Assembly (NCBI GenBank): GCA_008694505.1
Contig: VZDJ01007753.1
Coordinates: forward strand, 17,147,003 to 17,211,002
Direction: 5' to 3'
DNA from: Cyanoderma ruficeps
Lineage: Eukaryota; Chordata; Aves; Passeriformes; Timaliidae
DNA length: 64,000 bases
Made by a program: the position numbers and the translations under genes. The notes under the pieces were generated by a model. That model searched no databases. It was not told where the DNA came from and worked only from the letters and a program-made list of their open reading frames with translations. This document shows positions 12,470-25,789 of this stretch, in pieces. Position 1 is the stretch's first letter, and each line of letters opens with the position of its first letter.

Positions 12470-12523
12470 CACGCTGCGAGTGAACTTTTCTAGAGAAGTT
12501 CTACGACCTTGCTCATTCTCTGG
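12470..12523 (-). CDS. RGS6: RGS6 exon: 18-codon C-terminal cassette (54 bp)
   Basis: Encodes PENEQGRRTSLEKFTRSV (residues 343-360), the tail after the RGS domain found in longer RGS6 isoforms. The acceptor is TCCCTGTTAAG and the donor GTG|GTAAGT is near-perfect. Phase 0 at both ends, so inclusion or skipping keeps the frame; variable C-terminal splicing is well known for human RGS6. The RRTS motif is a possible basophilic kinase site (inference). The next exon (the terminal tail) is not visible downstream in the window. Confidence 0.93.
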
Positions 12524-14192
12524 CTTAACAGGGAACGAAGTAGGGAGATAAAAATACAGAAAAAAACCCTTCAGCTTAAATGCAGTCTTTCAAAACAGCA
12601 GCAAAATATAAGGAAGCAGCAAGAAGAAAAAGTCATAAAAAATGTAAAAAGCAGAAATTAATGTTTGCAACAGCAAACATAAGAAATCAAAATGCCTTAA
12701 AGAATGAGAGACATCACTACTTTTACTCTCAGAGAATGTCACTTTTCCCCTGTGAAATTTTTGAATGGTTCATATATGCCTGTGCATTGCTGTGTCTTAC
12801 AGCTGTTGGTATTGATTTCTTGTTCACTGAATTTTCCTTCTGGTACTGTTCAAGCTGGGACTTCTAGTTCTGGTTAACATCTGCCAAACAGCTATCGGAG
12901 GCTCCCATCTAGTTGCGTAGAGAGATGAAAAAAACCACAGTAGCTTTCACAACATTAAAAAGCAATGTCTGAGTGAATACAGCACTGGAAGAAAACCACC
13001 ACTGGAGTCACTGTCAGCGAACCTACAGTTTTCTATTTATCCAGAGTGGAGGCCTATTTCCAGTAAGTTTGGCTACATCAAAACACAAGACATGCATGTC
13101 TTTGCAAGAGAATGGAAAGATACAGACCAGTCTGGGGCACTGATATTTTTGTACCTGGAGCACAGGACTATTCATATGCAAGAAGACATTCAACTGCACT
13201 GTGAGAAAACAACCGTGTGCATGATGGCTTTATTAACATATCCCTGAGAATGTTGCTCACTGCAGCGCTTCATTCATTTGGCACAAGGGAGATCTAATCG
13301 CTGCTAACAAGGAAGAACTAAATAATTTATTGGTGTGTTTGCTGGAATATCTAAGAGAAAAAAAAAATGTTATAGAGAAGAGAAAAGAAGAAACTCGATG
13401 CTACAAAAGCAAGCTCATTGCAGTCAGAAAGCTGTGGGCACTGCTGATTTCCGGGAGAGAGGCTTATTTTAATGTGGTGAGCCAGCAAAATGGGGGGTGG
13501 TAAGATGGAAGTAAAACTGCCATGAAAGGAATAAGGAGCTACATGTAAGGAAAAACCACAGTAATGATGGTGCATCACAGTACACTGGAAACAAGCACTG
13601 CACTAGAGAGGCACCTACCTGACACACCATCTGCCACAGATTCAGCTGCAGTAACAACCCCCAGGACAAAGGACCAGTGCAGAAATCAGAGAAGATATAA
13701 AGAAGCCAAAACCATACCAGGTATATTGGATGAGAAGTTGTGTAGTTGAACCTAGGCAATGCCTTTTGATTCTTCTGCATGTTTATCACAGCTTTCACAG
13801 CTCTCTGATGTCTACAAGGTTAGTCTTAAGTATCCCATGGAGAGATGGGGCAGATCATCCCTGCTGCATCATCAAATATGAGACCAAAACATAAGGCCCT
13901 TTTAAGACAAGCAATATTCTTTATCCAGAAAAAAGGAACAAGCAACCTCCACACTTAAAACTATTTGAGGAAGCCACAGGATCAGCTCTGATGTTCCAAA
14001 CTACTATCAGAAGTGGAAGCTAGAGGTGTGTCATTTTAGCCTACAGAAAGGATGGAGCCAAGGCCTCAAAGCAAGTACCAAGCAATAAAGCAGCCTTCAT
14101 GGCTGGCAGGAAGGAAGGGATGTACCCAGTCCAGTGCTCCCCAAAGGAGTATCTAACATGCACTAATCCAAGGGTTAGTTGCCTCTCCTCGC

Positions 14193-14231
14193 AGAGAGGA
14201 GAGGAGAGGAAGGGGGAAAGAAAGAAAGAAA
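14193..14231 (+). repeat. GA-rich simple repeat
   Basis: GAGAGGAGAGGAGAGGAAGG followed by GGGAAAGAAAGAAAGAAAC: purine-only tract of mixed GAGAG and GAAA units. Confidence 0.9.
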
Positions 14232-15268
14232 CATCAGCTTCATGCCTTGGCTGAGTATTAGAGCCATGCAAGTGCTCAGAGCATCACAGATTCCCTCTTG
14301 GAAGTAGCCTCAGTGGTGTCCCTACTCCCTGAGGCAGCAGAGGTGACAGAGAGAAGCTGAATTCCCACCACTTTGGCTGGACATGTCCCACTGAGCTGGA
14401 CTGAGGACAGCAGTGCCCAGCTGCACTGGTCTCCTGCAGGGGTGACAAGACCCACCAGCAGCCAAGTCAAAGACACAATTTCAGGAGAAGAAATACCTGA
14501 ACAAAAGGCTGTGTGTTCTGGAAGGTTCCCTAGGGGAGCAAGGCACTCAAAGTCTGCAGCATGACATTCCTACAGGCTGGAAAATCAGTGTCTGACCCAA
14601 CTGCATTTTGAAGTGGAGCTCTGGTCTGCACTGGGGTCACAGGATAGTGAGCTGCTATACAGTTGTGCCCCTGCACTCACTGTCAACATTTAGTATCTCT
14701 ATTTTTCGTACCAGCAAGGTGATGCATCTTCCCACCCAGCAGAAAGGCAGGATGGTGGTCTTCAAAGATGATAAGCACCTTGTTGTGGTGCTGAGAGCTT
14801 GTCAGGCACAGGGAGCTGCACACAAGGCTGTTTGCTGCCTACCACAGCTGAAGACGTGTGGAGAAGCAGCCACAGCGAGCACTGACAGTGTCTCACAGAA
14901 GCACCTTGCAAAGCTCGGTTTGCAGTCACTCTGCACATTTGGCATGGCGGTGGCAGGCTGGGACCAGCTGGATGCGTGAAAAGCTCGTCCCCATAGCATC
15001 CAGCTCTGAGTCAAAGCATGACATTTTCTAGCGAAATAAAAAGCAGCTGAGGCAGGCTGGCTGCAGAGTGATGAGCTGGCTTGAGCAATTTGAATGTCTG
15101 TGGGTGTGGGTGCTGGCTGTACAGCTCACTGGCTCTTCCTGTCTGCTTGCCCGTGTGGCTGGCAGCCTGCCGTGCAGGGAACGCCTGCCCACAGCTCTGC
15201 AGCACGGGGCTGAGCTGGGGAGGCTGCCTTGCACACCAGATGAAGGAAATTTTAAAATAACAAAGTGC

Positions 15269-15285
15269 AAAAAAAAAAAAAAAAA
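15269..15285 (+). repeat. Poly-A run
   Basis: Seventeen consecutive A bases following CAAAGTGC. No retroposed gene or target-site duplication seen around it. Confidence 0.9.
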
Positions 15286-18200
15286 GAATAGAAAAACCAA
15301 ATCACACCTATCCTAGTCCAGGGAACAGACCTGGGGTGTGGACCCTGAAGCCATTGCCTGCTGCAGCAGCTACAGCAGCTTTTGCACAAACATACACTGT
15401 GTGTGCAAAGGGGAAAAGGCAAACACATATATGCACTCCAGGTCATGCAGTCCTCCCAGGTGACAAAAATGCAATCTTTGCCAGTAAATACACCAACAGA
15501 CTCCACCAGCTAATGGCAAAGGACATATGCATTTGGATAAAATATGAAACAACCATCCCTGCTGCAAATGAAAACTTCTCAGCCAAGTTACAAAAAAGAA
15601 CGCATTCAGTAATTATTGACTGGCTGAATTTTCCTTTTTTTTCATGATTAATCATTTACCCAGCCATTCAAATTTTAAGTTCATTTGTGTAGATTCTGCT
15701 TGCATGAAAATTAAGTAGAAGAAAACTTAAGAAAACCAGCTGACACTGACTATTAAAAGCAATTGTGACAAAATTGCTCAGCATCTTTACAACATTCAGG
15801 ACAAGTCCTACTGAATCAAACTGGCCATGTGTGCCCTGATGAGACTGAGAAGAGGGCATAATCTGTAACAGGAACTTTCATGGACAATACAGACCAGCGG
15901 GCACAGGGTGTCTGGTTAAAAGTAACACTTCAAAAGGTGTGGGCTGGAAATGGAGCGTGTTCCTCATGGCCTGAAACTCTTAAGTATCCCCTTGATGACA
16001 CTTTTTGCCAGGGATCTGAAAAGGGGTAGGGAAATACACGTAGAATACTCAGTCTTCTGAACATAAGGTCTGCAAAATTCTCTACCTCCTCCCTCCCTGG
16101 ATTTATTTTGTTGGCTATTGAATCCTTTTATTTTTTGGTATGAGACTTTGGGGTGTGAAGTGGGGTTTATTTTGAACTTTAACTTGGTGAAAAATAATAT
16201 GTTCCAGAGGGAATTGCATGAGATAAAAATAAAGGATGATAATAATATCCCTGACCCTGGGTTCAGAAAAGGCCAGGAGCAGATCCTGGGCCTCTCAGGT
16301 GGTCACATCTACCTGCCCAAAGTGAGAAAGCAAAGGGCGTGTGCAGTGCTACCAAATGGCTGGAGTATTTTGCATCTATTGTGTGTTCATTTGAATAGGA
16401 TCACGGTGAATTCACACTTCCCTGAACCAGCTGGAGAGCAAAACAATGCTCTAAACCAAGCAAATACCAACCTGCTCTTCCCTCAGTGCTGCAGGGCTCA
16501 CTCCCATGGCTTCACAGCCTGTCTGCACTACAGCTGTGGCTGCCTTTCAGGGAGGCTTCCTTGCCTGTAGGCAGGGCCGGATGGCAGGAAGCCACCCTGT
16601 GCCAGGCTGACATGAACACCAGCACCGTGACAGTTCAGCTGCCGCTTCAGCTAATGCAGAGATGCCAACCATTGTCATTGTTTCACCTTTATAGTGAGTA
16701 ATAGAAAGTACCTCGAGGTGTTTTCTGTTCCTTTTGCTCCCTTCTTGACAAAAATAACTAGCAGAGCACGTGTCTGGCTACTTCTCCATCATTAACCAAA
16801 GTTCCTGTGCACTCGCATCCCCTTCCATGGTGCACTAACTAATCTACATTGCTCTTTCCCCAGGGAATAAACCCCTGCTCCACAGCCAAGTCACCCTGCC
16901 AAAATGCCTCCTTGGCTTCACTGAGGAGGTTTGTCACAGCACTTGTCCTGACAGGTAGATCACTGCTGTCTAAGGACATCCAGCCATCATTTTGGCTACC
17001 GTGGAGAAGGGCTGGAGGGCAGTGCAGCAGCGATTACCTGCTGTAAGTACCCTGCAGCAAGGTGCATATCAGCAGAAACAGGAGCAGGTCAGTGCTTGAC
17101 TCTGTGTTGCACCACTGGGATGTGTTGCATAGATACACAAATAAAATGCAGTGAGTAGCTCAGGGATTGCTGTATATCCAGCCCTCCACTGCCGAGCCAG
17201 ACGCTTTCAGCAGATCCATCATTTCTACCTGCTGCGGAGGGGGGGCTGGAAATGGAGGCCCAGAGCTCCAGCTGGGCTGGGCATATGGCCATTCCTCCTG
17301 AGGACAGGGCTGTGCTCTCATGTCTCCTCCAGCCTGGCAGGGAGGAGGCCTTCTGTTCAAGGCAGAAGGCTACACCCAGTTTTTCCCCTCTGCAGCTCAC
17401 TGCTTCCAATCACACCCTTGCTGGAGGCCAACCTCATGTTCCCTGCAGAGCACCATGAATCTGCAGGATTGAGGCCAATAATACTGTGGTTACTTGCAAT
17501 AATGACACTGGGAAGAATGGAGGAAAAAACATCTAAAATGGATTAACAAAGTATGGATGTCTGGTCTGTACACAGCCTATGTCTGCTGTCTTGCATAAGT
17601 TAGTGGTGTGAACAATATGTTCCCCTCATAATTCTGTCATTGTATCTCAATCCTAACCCATAATTTCTTCTCCCTCCTTCTCCTCCATTACTGTACTCCC
17701 AGAGTGGGAAAGGAAAGCTCCCACATCTGTGGCTATTGTATGGTGCGGAAGAAAGTAACTCCTCAAACTTACAGTATTTTACAAGTATCAGAAATATGAA
17801 GCATGCTTTGAAGCACTAATCAAGCTTTGGCATCTCTCTGCTGAGCAGGTCACTATTATTATTGCCCTTTGAAAAAGAGGAGGATATAGGGCAGGCAAGG
17901 TTGAACTTTTTTTTCCCCCAAGCTCATGCAAGAAATTAAGTGGGGTAACCAGGAAAAGCATACAGATTTTATGGTTCCCAGTTCTGTGCTTTAGCCACAC
18001 AGTCTACCTTTCCCTTTTTCCTGCCCTCTCAGTTTGCCATAACCCGGTGCTGGGGGGCAAAAGACCCCAAATGACACAAAATTATCCACAAAACATTAAT
18101 GTGGGAATCTGAAGCCACAGTTCATTTGCTTAGTGCAAGCCACACTTTTACCCCATGTCCATCATGCTGTGCTTCTGACGGCACTTATTTTCAGTAACGA

Positions 18201-20254
18201 AAGTAAGCTATGTCATATCAGTGTGGTATACAAGCCATATGAGGATAATGACTTTGGGGAAAGACAGGCCTCAAAGAGATGTACTCATCACAACTTAAAG
18301 AACTGCAGTGAATTTCTACTCACATCAGTAAATCCAGGACTTTGTTTGCAAGCTCTAAACCAAATCCTCCATCCCTGCAGGCTCTGATATGTCACTGGGT
18401 TCCTCTTTTCCTTCCCTTGCTTTCCAGCTATTTAGAGGAATTTTAAAAGGCTGCCTCTCAAAGCTGCACCAAACGTCCTAAAGATAGGACCATGTGGCTC
18501 TGCATACAGAAATGTTATGTTCTTTCTATCACCATCTCTGTACCTACAGCGCTTCCAAAACATTCACTCGCCCAACACAATGTAATGTGCTTGCTAAGAG
18601 TTTTACAGACTCTGGACTAACACCAACTCCCCTCCTGCACAACGGGAAGCTGATGAACAGTGCATCTGCACAGAGCTACTCCTCCCTTTTCTGTGCCTTC
18701 ATGTGTTTACTCATGCACCCACAGCTCTTTCTAAAAGAATCTTGATTCTTGCTTTCATGGCTGTGTTAACATGACACCAAAACCTGCTCCTGCGGCAGTT
18801 TGCAGGGGAATGAGGATGTCATGCTGACACATCCAGGGCTTGATCTGACAGCAAGCAAGGATTGCAAAAAAATAAACCTTTGGTTCAAATAGGTTTGGCT
18901 GAGAGGAGAAAGCTCTCCTGGCTTTCAAGCACATGAACCCTCATGTGTTCAATGGAGGCTGGGGGGTAGGGGGGCCATAAGCTGCTGGGGCTAGGAAGAT
19001 GGCAGAAGCTTTTATGGTTTATACCATCAGAAGACTGCCTCACACCTCCTTCATTCCCCAGTCTCTGAACTAAGCCAGGTCTAACCCTTCTACATGTAAG
19101 CACCACTGGTTTATGTTGTCTCAGACCAGACATTTTGAAACAGAAGGCTGACTGCTGCCCTTCGCTACCTTTCCCTAATCCACCTGCCAGTAGTCTCAGG
19201 CACAGCAGACAGAGGGGCTTGTCTCCTTTTGTCACCATATGCATGCTTTTAGGACACACAATGACAATCAGGACAAAAATACCACTGGGATTTCATTGTA
19301 TTGTGCCGATGCAATGTAATTTGGCAGCACACAGAGAATGCAGCAGAAAAACAGCAGGGAAGATGATGATGGGAAACCACACTCAGGCTGCAGAAGTCAG
19401 GAGTCAGTTTATGTTCAGTCCTGGGAGCCAAATGGAAGTGGGACATACACACGTGTACATGGCATGCACATGCACAGACACACATAGAGCTATGGGAATT
19501 AATCAGGAATTGCAGGAAGCATTTGAGCACAGCCATAGGTGCAGAAATCAGTAGCTTATCTCCTAGACACGTTAGAAAGAGGGGACTTGAGGACAAGAGT
19601 TGTAACTCTGCATAACCACTCCTTTGCTACCCTGATCTGGAGGCTCCTGACAGAATCATGGTGCTGGCAGAGCTCATGCCAATACCAAAAAGCCTAAGAA
19701 GAGCTCAAACCCAGATTTCCTGTGAGACAATGTGGCTGGAATTCTTGATTACTACATGCATTGCAATTATTTCCTGTCTCTGAGGAAAAGGAAGCATCTC
19801 TGGGGAGGCAAAAGCAAGGGAAAGGAGTATGGGAATTGCTGTAGGGGGATCTACAGATAAGGCATCCAAAGGGAATATCACATGGTGAGACTAGGGAGGT
19901 GAAAATCTTAATAGGTGAATTTTGAACCAGTAATGAACAGATTGATGGGTTTTGCTTTTCCATGAGAAAGAGGTAATACAATTTGTATTGCCTACACTGA
20001 GTTTGGGAGACAGCTGTGCTGGACAAACACCCTTCTATACTACTTTTACCTTGGGTCACCATGTTTTCCCCAAACTCATGCTGAGGCTGTGCACACAGAT
20101 GCCATGCCCCCAGTGAAGAAGACAAAAGTGCTCATTCCCTTCTTAAAAGAAGAAAAGAAAAGGAAACAATATTTTCAGTTTCACACTAGCAGCAAGCAGC
20201 AGGCGAGAATCAGGAGGTGCTAAGAGATGCAAGCATGTCCTTTCCAACAGATAC

Positions 20255-20344
20255 CTTCTTCTTTGCCAGCAGTAAGTCCTGGTAAGCGTTCGAACGCAGA
20301 AAGCGCGCGTAGCTGTCACTCTTCATCAGCTTGTAAATGTGCTC
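20255..20344 (-). CDS. RGS6: RGS6 exon: C-terminal end of the RGS domain (90 bp)
   Basis: Encodes 30 codons: [19 protein letters not shown] and [11 protein letters not shown] (residues 313-342). It closes the RGS fold; the Asp and Arg of KSDSYARFL match conserved G-alpha contact residues of the family. [15 protein letters not shown] separates RGS6 from RGS7, which has an IRSS...ELLQ form. The acceptor is CACGTCCCACAG; the donor AAG|GTATCT is weak (no A-G at +4/+5). The exon is flanked by very long introns (15.9 kb upstream, 7.7 kb downstream). It is locally CpG-rich (TACGCGCGC and TTCGAACGC), unlike the surrounding intron. Confidence 0.98.
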
Positions 20345-20479
20345 CTGTGGGACGTGGGGAAATGAGAGACAGAGAATTGTTATCAAACCTCATTTAGACA
20401 TCACAGGGACTTAAAACACAGAGAATTGGAAGGAAGAAAGACTGATCAGAGTTCTAATTAAGTCTGCTATTATTGATTA

Positions 20480-20600
20480 TCTGTGCTGTGGTAGTGTACA
20501 TGAGGTCCATCCTGGGGCAGAACCCTATTGTGCCTGGGGCTGTATGAACACGAAACAAAGAGATGGCCCTCACCCCAAAGGCTGGCACACATTATTTGCT
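20480..20600. repeat. Ancient amniote-type repeat next to an RGS exon
   Basis: The text from CATGAGGTCCATCCTGGGGC through CCTATTGTGCCTGGGGCTGT, ATGAACACGAAACAAAGAGA and GGCCCTCACCCCAAAGGCTG closely follows a very common old sauropsid repeat (ATTGTGCTAGG-GCTGTACAAACA...CCCTGCCCCAAAGAGC). It lies about 140 bp upstream of the 20255-20344 exon in transcription order. Confidence 0.55.
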
Positions 20601-23565
20601 CATCAGGATTATTCTGTAAAGATTGCAATTCTCTGAAGTCCCCAGATTATAAGAAAGCGCCTACCCTGGAAATAAGGAATAAAGACCAGAAATTGTCTCA
20701 TAGTTTAGGTTTCATTTTACCAGTTACAGATACTTGAACCATCACCCATCACTCCCTTCCTGTTCACAGAGGGGAACTGATACTTGCACACATTTCATCT
20801 CCACTTTAGACATGCACTCAAGTAAGCAAACATGTTAATGTCCTGCAAAAGCCCGTATCTTTGGTGACTATGCAGGGAAGTTATATGACTAGCTCTGATG
20901 TAGATGGATACATCATATGTATAAAGTTACATTAGATAAGTCTCTCTCTTAAGATGTTCTCTTAAGTCAAACTATTGTTACCAGTTTGCTCTGAGAGCAC
21001 TTACTATGTTTATCTTCAAATTTACAAAATGGTGTTTCATTGCAGCAGAACTTAATACATACCCTTTTCTAATTTCCTTGCTAAGTTTACTTTCCTGCTG
21101 AGAATCCCTTAACACAGTCAGCTTTTCTCCTAGTTATCCCTGGATTTACAAAAGATATTATCCCAAACACCAAAAAAATAAAATCAAAATGCTTTGACCA
21201 GATAATGACTGAGAACACACTAAAGGAGCTCAAAAGAAAAACAGGCACCTTGGACCTTTCTCTTAGACTTTGCCCAAGGAAGCACTTTTATAGAGTTAAT
21301 GAGCAGTTTTATCTACAGCGAATTATACGTGAAATATCCTCTCCTGCCCTAAAGCCATTGTACATGAAACTTTAGAAGAACCAAACCAGACAGAAGTTGC
21401 ATAGCTTATTTTGGTGTGTTAACAAGCCAAGCAGAATTCCCTTATCTTCACTATCATGGGTAATTAGCAATGACCTGTCTTTACACAGAAGAACTGCTTA
21501 ATTCAGCTTTCTTACACTATTTGGTGTAGCCCTACGAGGGCCACTGGTTTTCCTTTGACACAGCATAAATGTGTTCTTTGAGCTACATTCTGGTGCGGAA
21601 CAATTTTTACTGGTTAATTTCCATACTTGCTTTTAGTCTTGACACATCCTCATCTGGGCAGCACTATCTATCCAAAGGACAGCACAAGATTTTGCAATAG
21701 AATTGTTCATATAAAGCTATTTAGCAACTGTCACCCTTCTTTCTTCAGAAAAAACACATGGTAGGGCACAATTTCATACTCCTTATGTACAGCATTGCCA
21801 TGAGATTTGACATCCAGCTGTGGGACATCTGTTCTATTTTTCTACTTATGCAGGACAAAATGAGCCAAGTATGCCCTAAGATGGGAGAAAATAATGCACA
21901 TCACGGATATGATCATCAAAAAGTTTCTATTCTTGAGTGTGAATAAGGATTTTCAACATCAGTTCTCTCTTAAATACTTCAACTAGCACAATCTCAAGAC
22001 TCGGTTGATTTAAACCCAACCACACCTCAACCAGTTTGCCTGTACTGTTACCTCTTAATGTTTCCAAGGAGACTCCATGTCCTTCTAATGAGTTCTTTGT
22101 AACTAGCTGGGAAACAAACCCACTTAACTGGTGCTTTTCCAGGACCATGAGGAGATTGATGAGTACGTGGGCATGTTGTAGCCCATCAACAGTAAAGGGC
22201 CTGAGGGGTCTCCAGAGCCTTCATCCTCTTTGTGGTCCTCTTTGCAGCATCCAGTAGGTGCAGGGTGATGGTGGGACAGGTGTTGAGGTAGGCAGGAAGG
22301 TGCTGTGGCTGAGGCCAACATGGTGGGTGACAGGGATATTTATATTAACATTTTGCTAGATATGATTATTTTTTTTTACTGTCTTTGGGCTCCAAAAGGT
22401 TTCTTTACCAGTGGTCGGACAACTGGGTCTGGTCTTATCTGATGATAAGATTTTTGGAAAATAACTTCCAGTTTTCATTACCACACAGACAGAGGCAAAA
22501 GAGAACACACGAGGCTGGCCATACAACCCACCGGCATGCCAGCGACAACTACCATTCTTGCTCATGTCAAGACAACTTCATGTATTTGACCTTAAAACAG
22601 TATAAAATCATTATCTGGTGGTCAGAAAGAGAAAAAATTACTTTGATCCTGCGATGATACAAACCACAAGCTGCCTTCTTAACTGAAGCCCTTCCCTGAA
22701 ATAGCCCTATTGCACAGCCACAGCCCTGTTGCCACTGCAGTTAGCTAATTGGTATGAAGTATTTCCCCTGCTTTTCTCATCTAGGAATCACTAAACAGAA
22801 ACACTGCTACCTTTCAGCTGTTCACCACAGATATACTCAAACAGGGAATAACTATTCCTAGGCTTTGAATGCTAATGAAGAAAGAAGGTTGGGCATAGGA
22901 AAAGGAGGGACATGCATAGCTTCAGAAGCAAACAGTAGTTTTTAATAGTATGCAAAAGGACTTGCTTTCAACAATCTTAAACTGAAAGCATGAATGATAC
23001 ACTGGTAATTTATTTTGCAACACTGAATTTCTGAAGCATCTACTGAAAATCTGAGCCAGTTGCTCAGATCAGCAAAGACTGCCTTCCAATTTGCAACAGT
23101 ACAGAACAACTTGCATTGCTACAGTGAAAATCCCTACTGAGACTGCACCATGAAGATTGCTAAAATTGTGGCTGCAGTCTGTCTCCAGCCCACTTATACA
23201 CCAAATCTAGCTGCAGGATGGGAAAAGCCAGTGGCTGGAACATTTGTTTTGATCTGTAGCCTACTCTGTTCTTTGCCACCAAGCTATTTTCTCTTACGCA
23301 CTCTAGAATCTGCAACTTCCTAGGGAGAACCTACAGCTAGTGTTTAGCAGCTCCTCATTTTATAAATATATTGAAGGCTACTGGAGGTCTAAGAACTGAT
23401 GGTATTCTTCTGTGAAAGCCTAAGCATCAGGCAGAGGTGTGGGCTTGGATTTAGTTGCTCTGTGAAACTTGTGTAAATTGTCTTGTCCTTCTCTGTAATG
23501 GATTTTAGCTCACTTTGGATCATTACAACCCACTGGTCTCTCACTTCTTATTTTACTGAGCAGCT

Positions 23566-23588
23566 GGGGGGGGGGGGNGGGGGGGGGG
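23566..23588 (+). repeat. Poly-G run with one ambiguous base
   Basis: A run of about 22 G bases interrupted by N at 23578, following CAGCT and ending in TGTTTATACC. The N marks an unresolved length or base in the assembly. Such a run can form a G-quadruplex on this strand. Confidence 0.95.
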
Positions 23589-25789
23589 TGTTTATACCTT
23601 TTTATCACATGGTGGAAAGAAAGGACACCCACTGAAGATTGAAATCTCCCAGTGCAATGCACTTTATAAACATGCACAATCTCCCTGACATTATGTTGCA
23701 GTGCTGATAAGAAATTTGAGCTTTTCCATCCTTATACTGAGATAATTCTCCATTTTGTTAAGTTGTTTATTACAAGGTAATGAGTTCACTACTGCTAGTT
23801 CTCTAAATAGAAAAATAGAAACACACTACCTGTGTAATTTTTAACAATGCAGCTGCAGCTCTGGACATTCCAGTCTCTTGCACTGTGAGCAGACTCTGCA
23901 GAATTATCACTGCAACACTTCCTTACAAGTGCCATGGGAAGTTCCTGCGCCCTATCTGCACAAGAGCAGGAGGACCATTTCATCTAGGTGGTGTAGTCTC
24001 TCCCAGCCACTGCCATGTACCACCTCCCAAGCATGGCTCACAGTCCCACAGCTCCCTGCTCCAGCCTTAAGACAGTAATCCTTTAGAGAATTACATTGCA
24101 AACCCAAGGATTTAAAATAATCATCTAACAAAACTGCCCAAGTGATCTATTAAACCACTAAACAAGGTACCTTATAAAACCAGATAAATGGCAGGAAAAA
24201 AAAAATCTTTCAAGATTTGGCCAGTTGACAGGCATCACATGTCCCACTGGTCTCCCCTGCAGCCTTGCCAGCTCTTTCTAAGCACCGAGCTGCCATCTCA
24301 GGCCACTGCAGTGGCAGCTGCAAGTGGAGACACAGGGACTGGCTTGACATGTGTGAGGGAGCCCTGGCAAGCTGGCTTTTGGAGCTGACCAGTCACTCAG
24401 TCCCTCACACAGCATGCTGCTGATGAATACCAGCTGTACTGATACTCCCCTGTGACAATGGATGCACATTGGGAAATGTCAGTCTAACATGGACAGACAT
24501 AAGAACCTGCATTTGTAATTGCAGTGGATTTCATCTCCAGGAAGCAAACAAATCCCTTAAAAGACTCCTGCAAGCGGAGCGGGTTTGCTATTAAATGTCC
24601 CCATGACTGCTGTTTCCCAGTTCTTGAACCAAGACAACAGAGGCAAAGGGATCTGCTTGCATTCCGTTGTGAGAAAAAGGCAGACCCTCTTTTGTGTTTT
24701 ATGCACCTGAATCACATCTCCTCCATGGTGGGGAAAAATATGCAGTGGTCCTGGGGGCTGTCCAGCTTCACTGAGCATACTCTCTGTACCTGGTCTTCTG
24801 TCATGAGAGTTACACTTCAGACAACATAACCATTCCACTTGCCACAAGCATTACATGATTTAAAGAAGAACAAACAGACCATTTAAAAGGGGGAAATGTT
24901 GTCCCTTCCAGAAAAAGAGGAACCAATGAGATAAATTACAAAAAAATTCACTTTTACAATTATATGAAACCAACAGGAAATCCCACCCCTGACAGCTGAC
25001 AGCTTAAATGCAGGGAAATAAGCCCTGATAAGGTTCAGCGTCTCTTGGCTATTTTCCTTCCACAAGCTTTACCTTTGGAAAAAGATGAAGGACAGGCTTT
25101 GTAAATTATTCCTGACAAGAGGGGAAAGGGGGAGGAAAAAATAAAGTTTGCAATCCAGACGGGAATGTGGGAGGTGGCTGAGATAGCAGAAACCATCTCA
25201 AAGCTGCACCTGCTCCAAATCGATGTGCTGCAATGCGATCTCAGGTCTCTTTTCCCCCTCACAGACAAAGCACAGTGACCCTGAGGAGGGCACGGCTGCC
25301 AGATAAGCAGAACCTTGGGAACACTCAAGAAAAATATGGGAAAAAACCTGAACGATAAAAATAACATCTGACTCACACAAGCCATGTGGTAGATCCCAGG
25401 AATTATGTTCTCTGTTAAGAATGTTTCTTTTTAGCAGAAAACTTTGGTTCTTTCCTCTGATTTGTGTATATGACACAAGAAGAGAATTGGTGGTTAAACA
25501 TCCATTCCTAATTCCACCAATATTTTACCCATCTTGATATCTGTGACAGGCTTGACATTTTTTTGGACTTCTGAAGGCCAAGCACAATGTTCTCATGAAT
25601 GCTGAACACCAGCTAGATTCCAGAAAGCCCTTAAATTTGAACTTGCTGATAGAAATTTTCCCCTGTTTGTTCCTAAACACAGCTGGAAACTTTAGATGAT
25701 GATGGGGAATAAGAAGAAATGGCAAATTCTTTGCTCACTTCAAGCACAGGTTTCCTATTTAGCACATTTATGGAACATCTTGACTACCA

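Larger units (their letters stand above)
12524..20254 (-). other. RGS6 intron, 7.7 kb
   Basis: Contains a GA-rich tract (14193-14231) and a short poly-A run (15269-15285). No CR1 copy or coding exon recognised. Numerous short open frames show no domain. Confidence 0.85.

Noticed and set aside
15269..15285. Poly-A run as the tail of a processed pseudogene
   Set aside because: No coding remnant upstream and no flanking target-site duplication seen.
22030..22330. Possible pseudogene-like stretch with GAGGAGATTGATGAGTACGT
   Set aside because: Stop codons in every frame within a short distance and no protein I recognise; no poly-A tail to suggest a processed copy.
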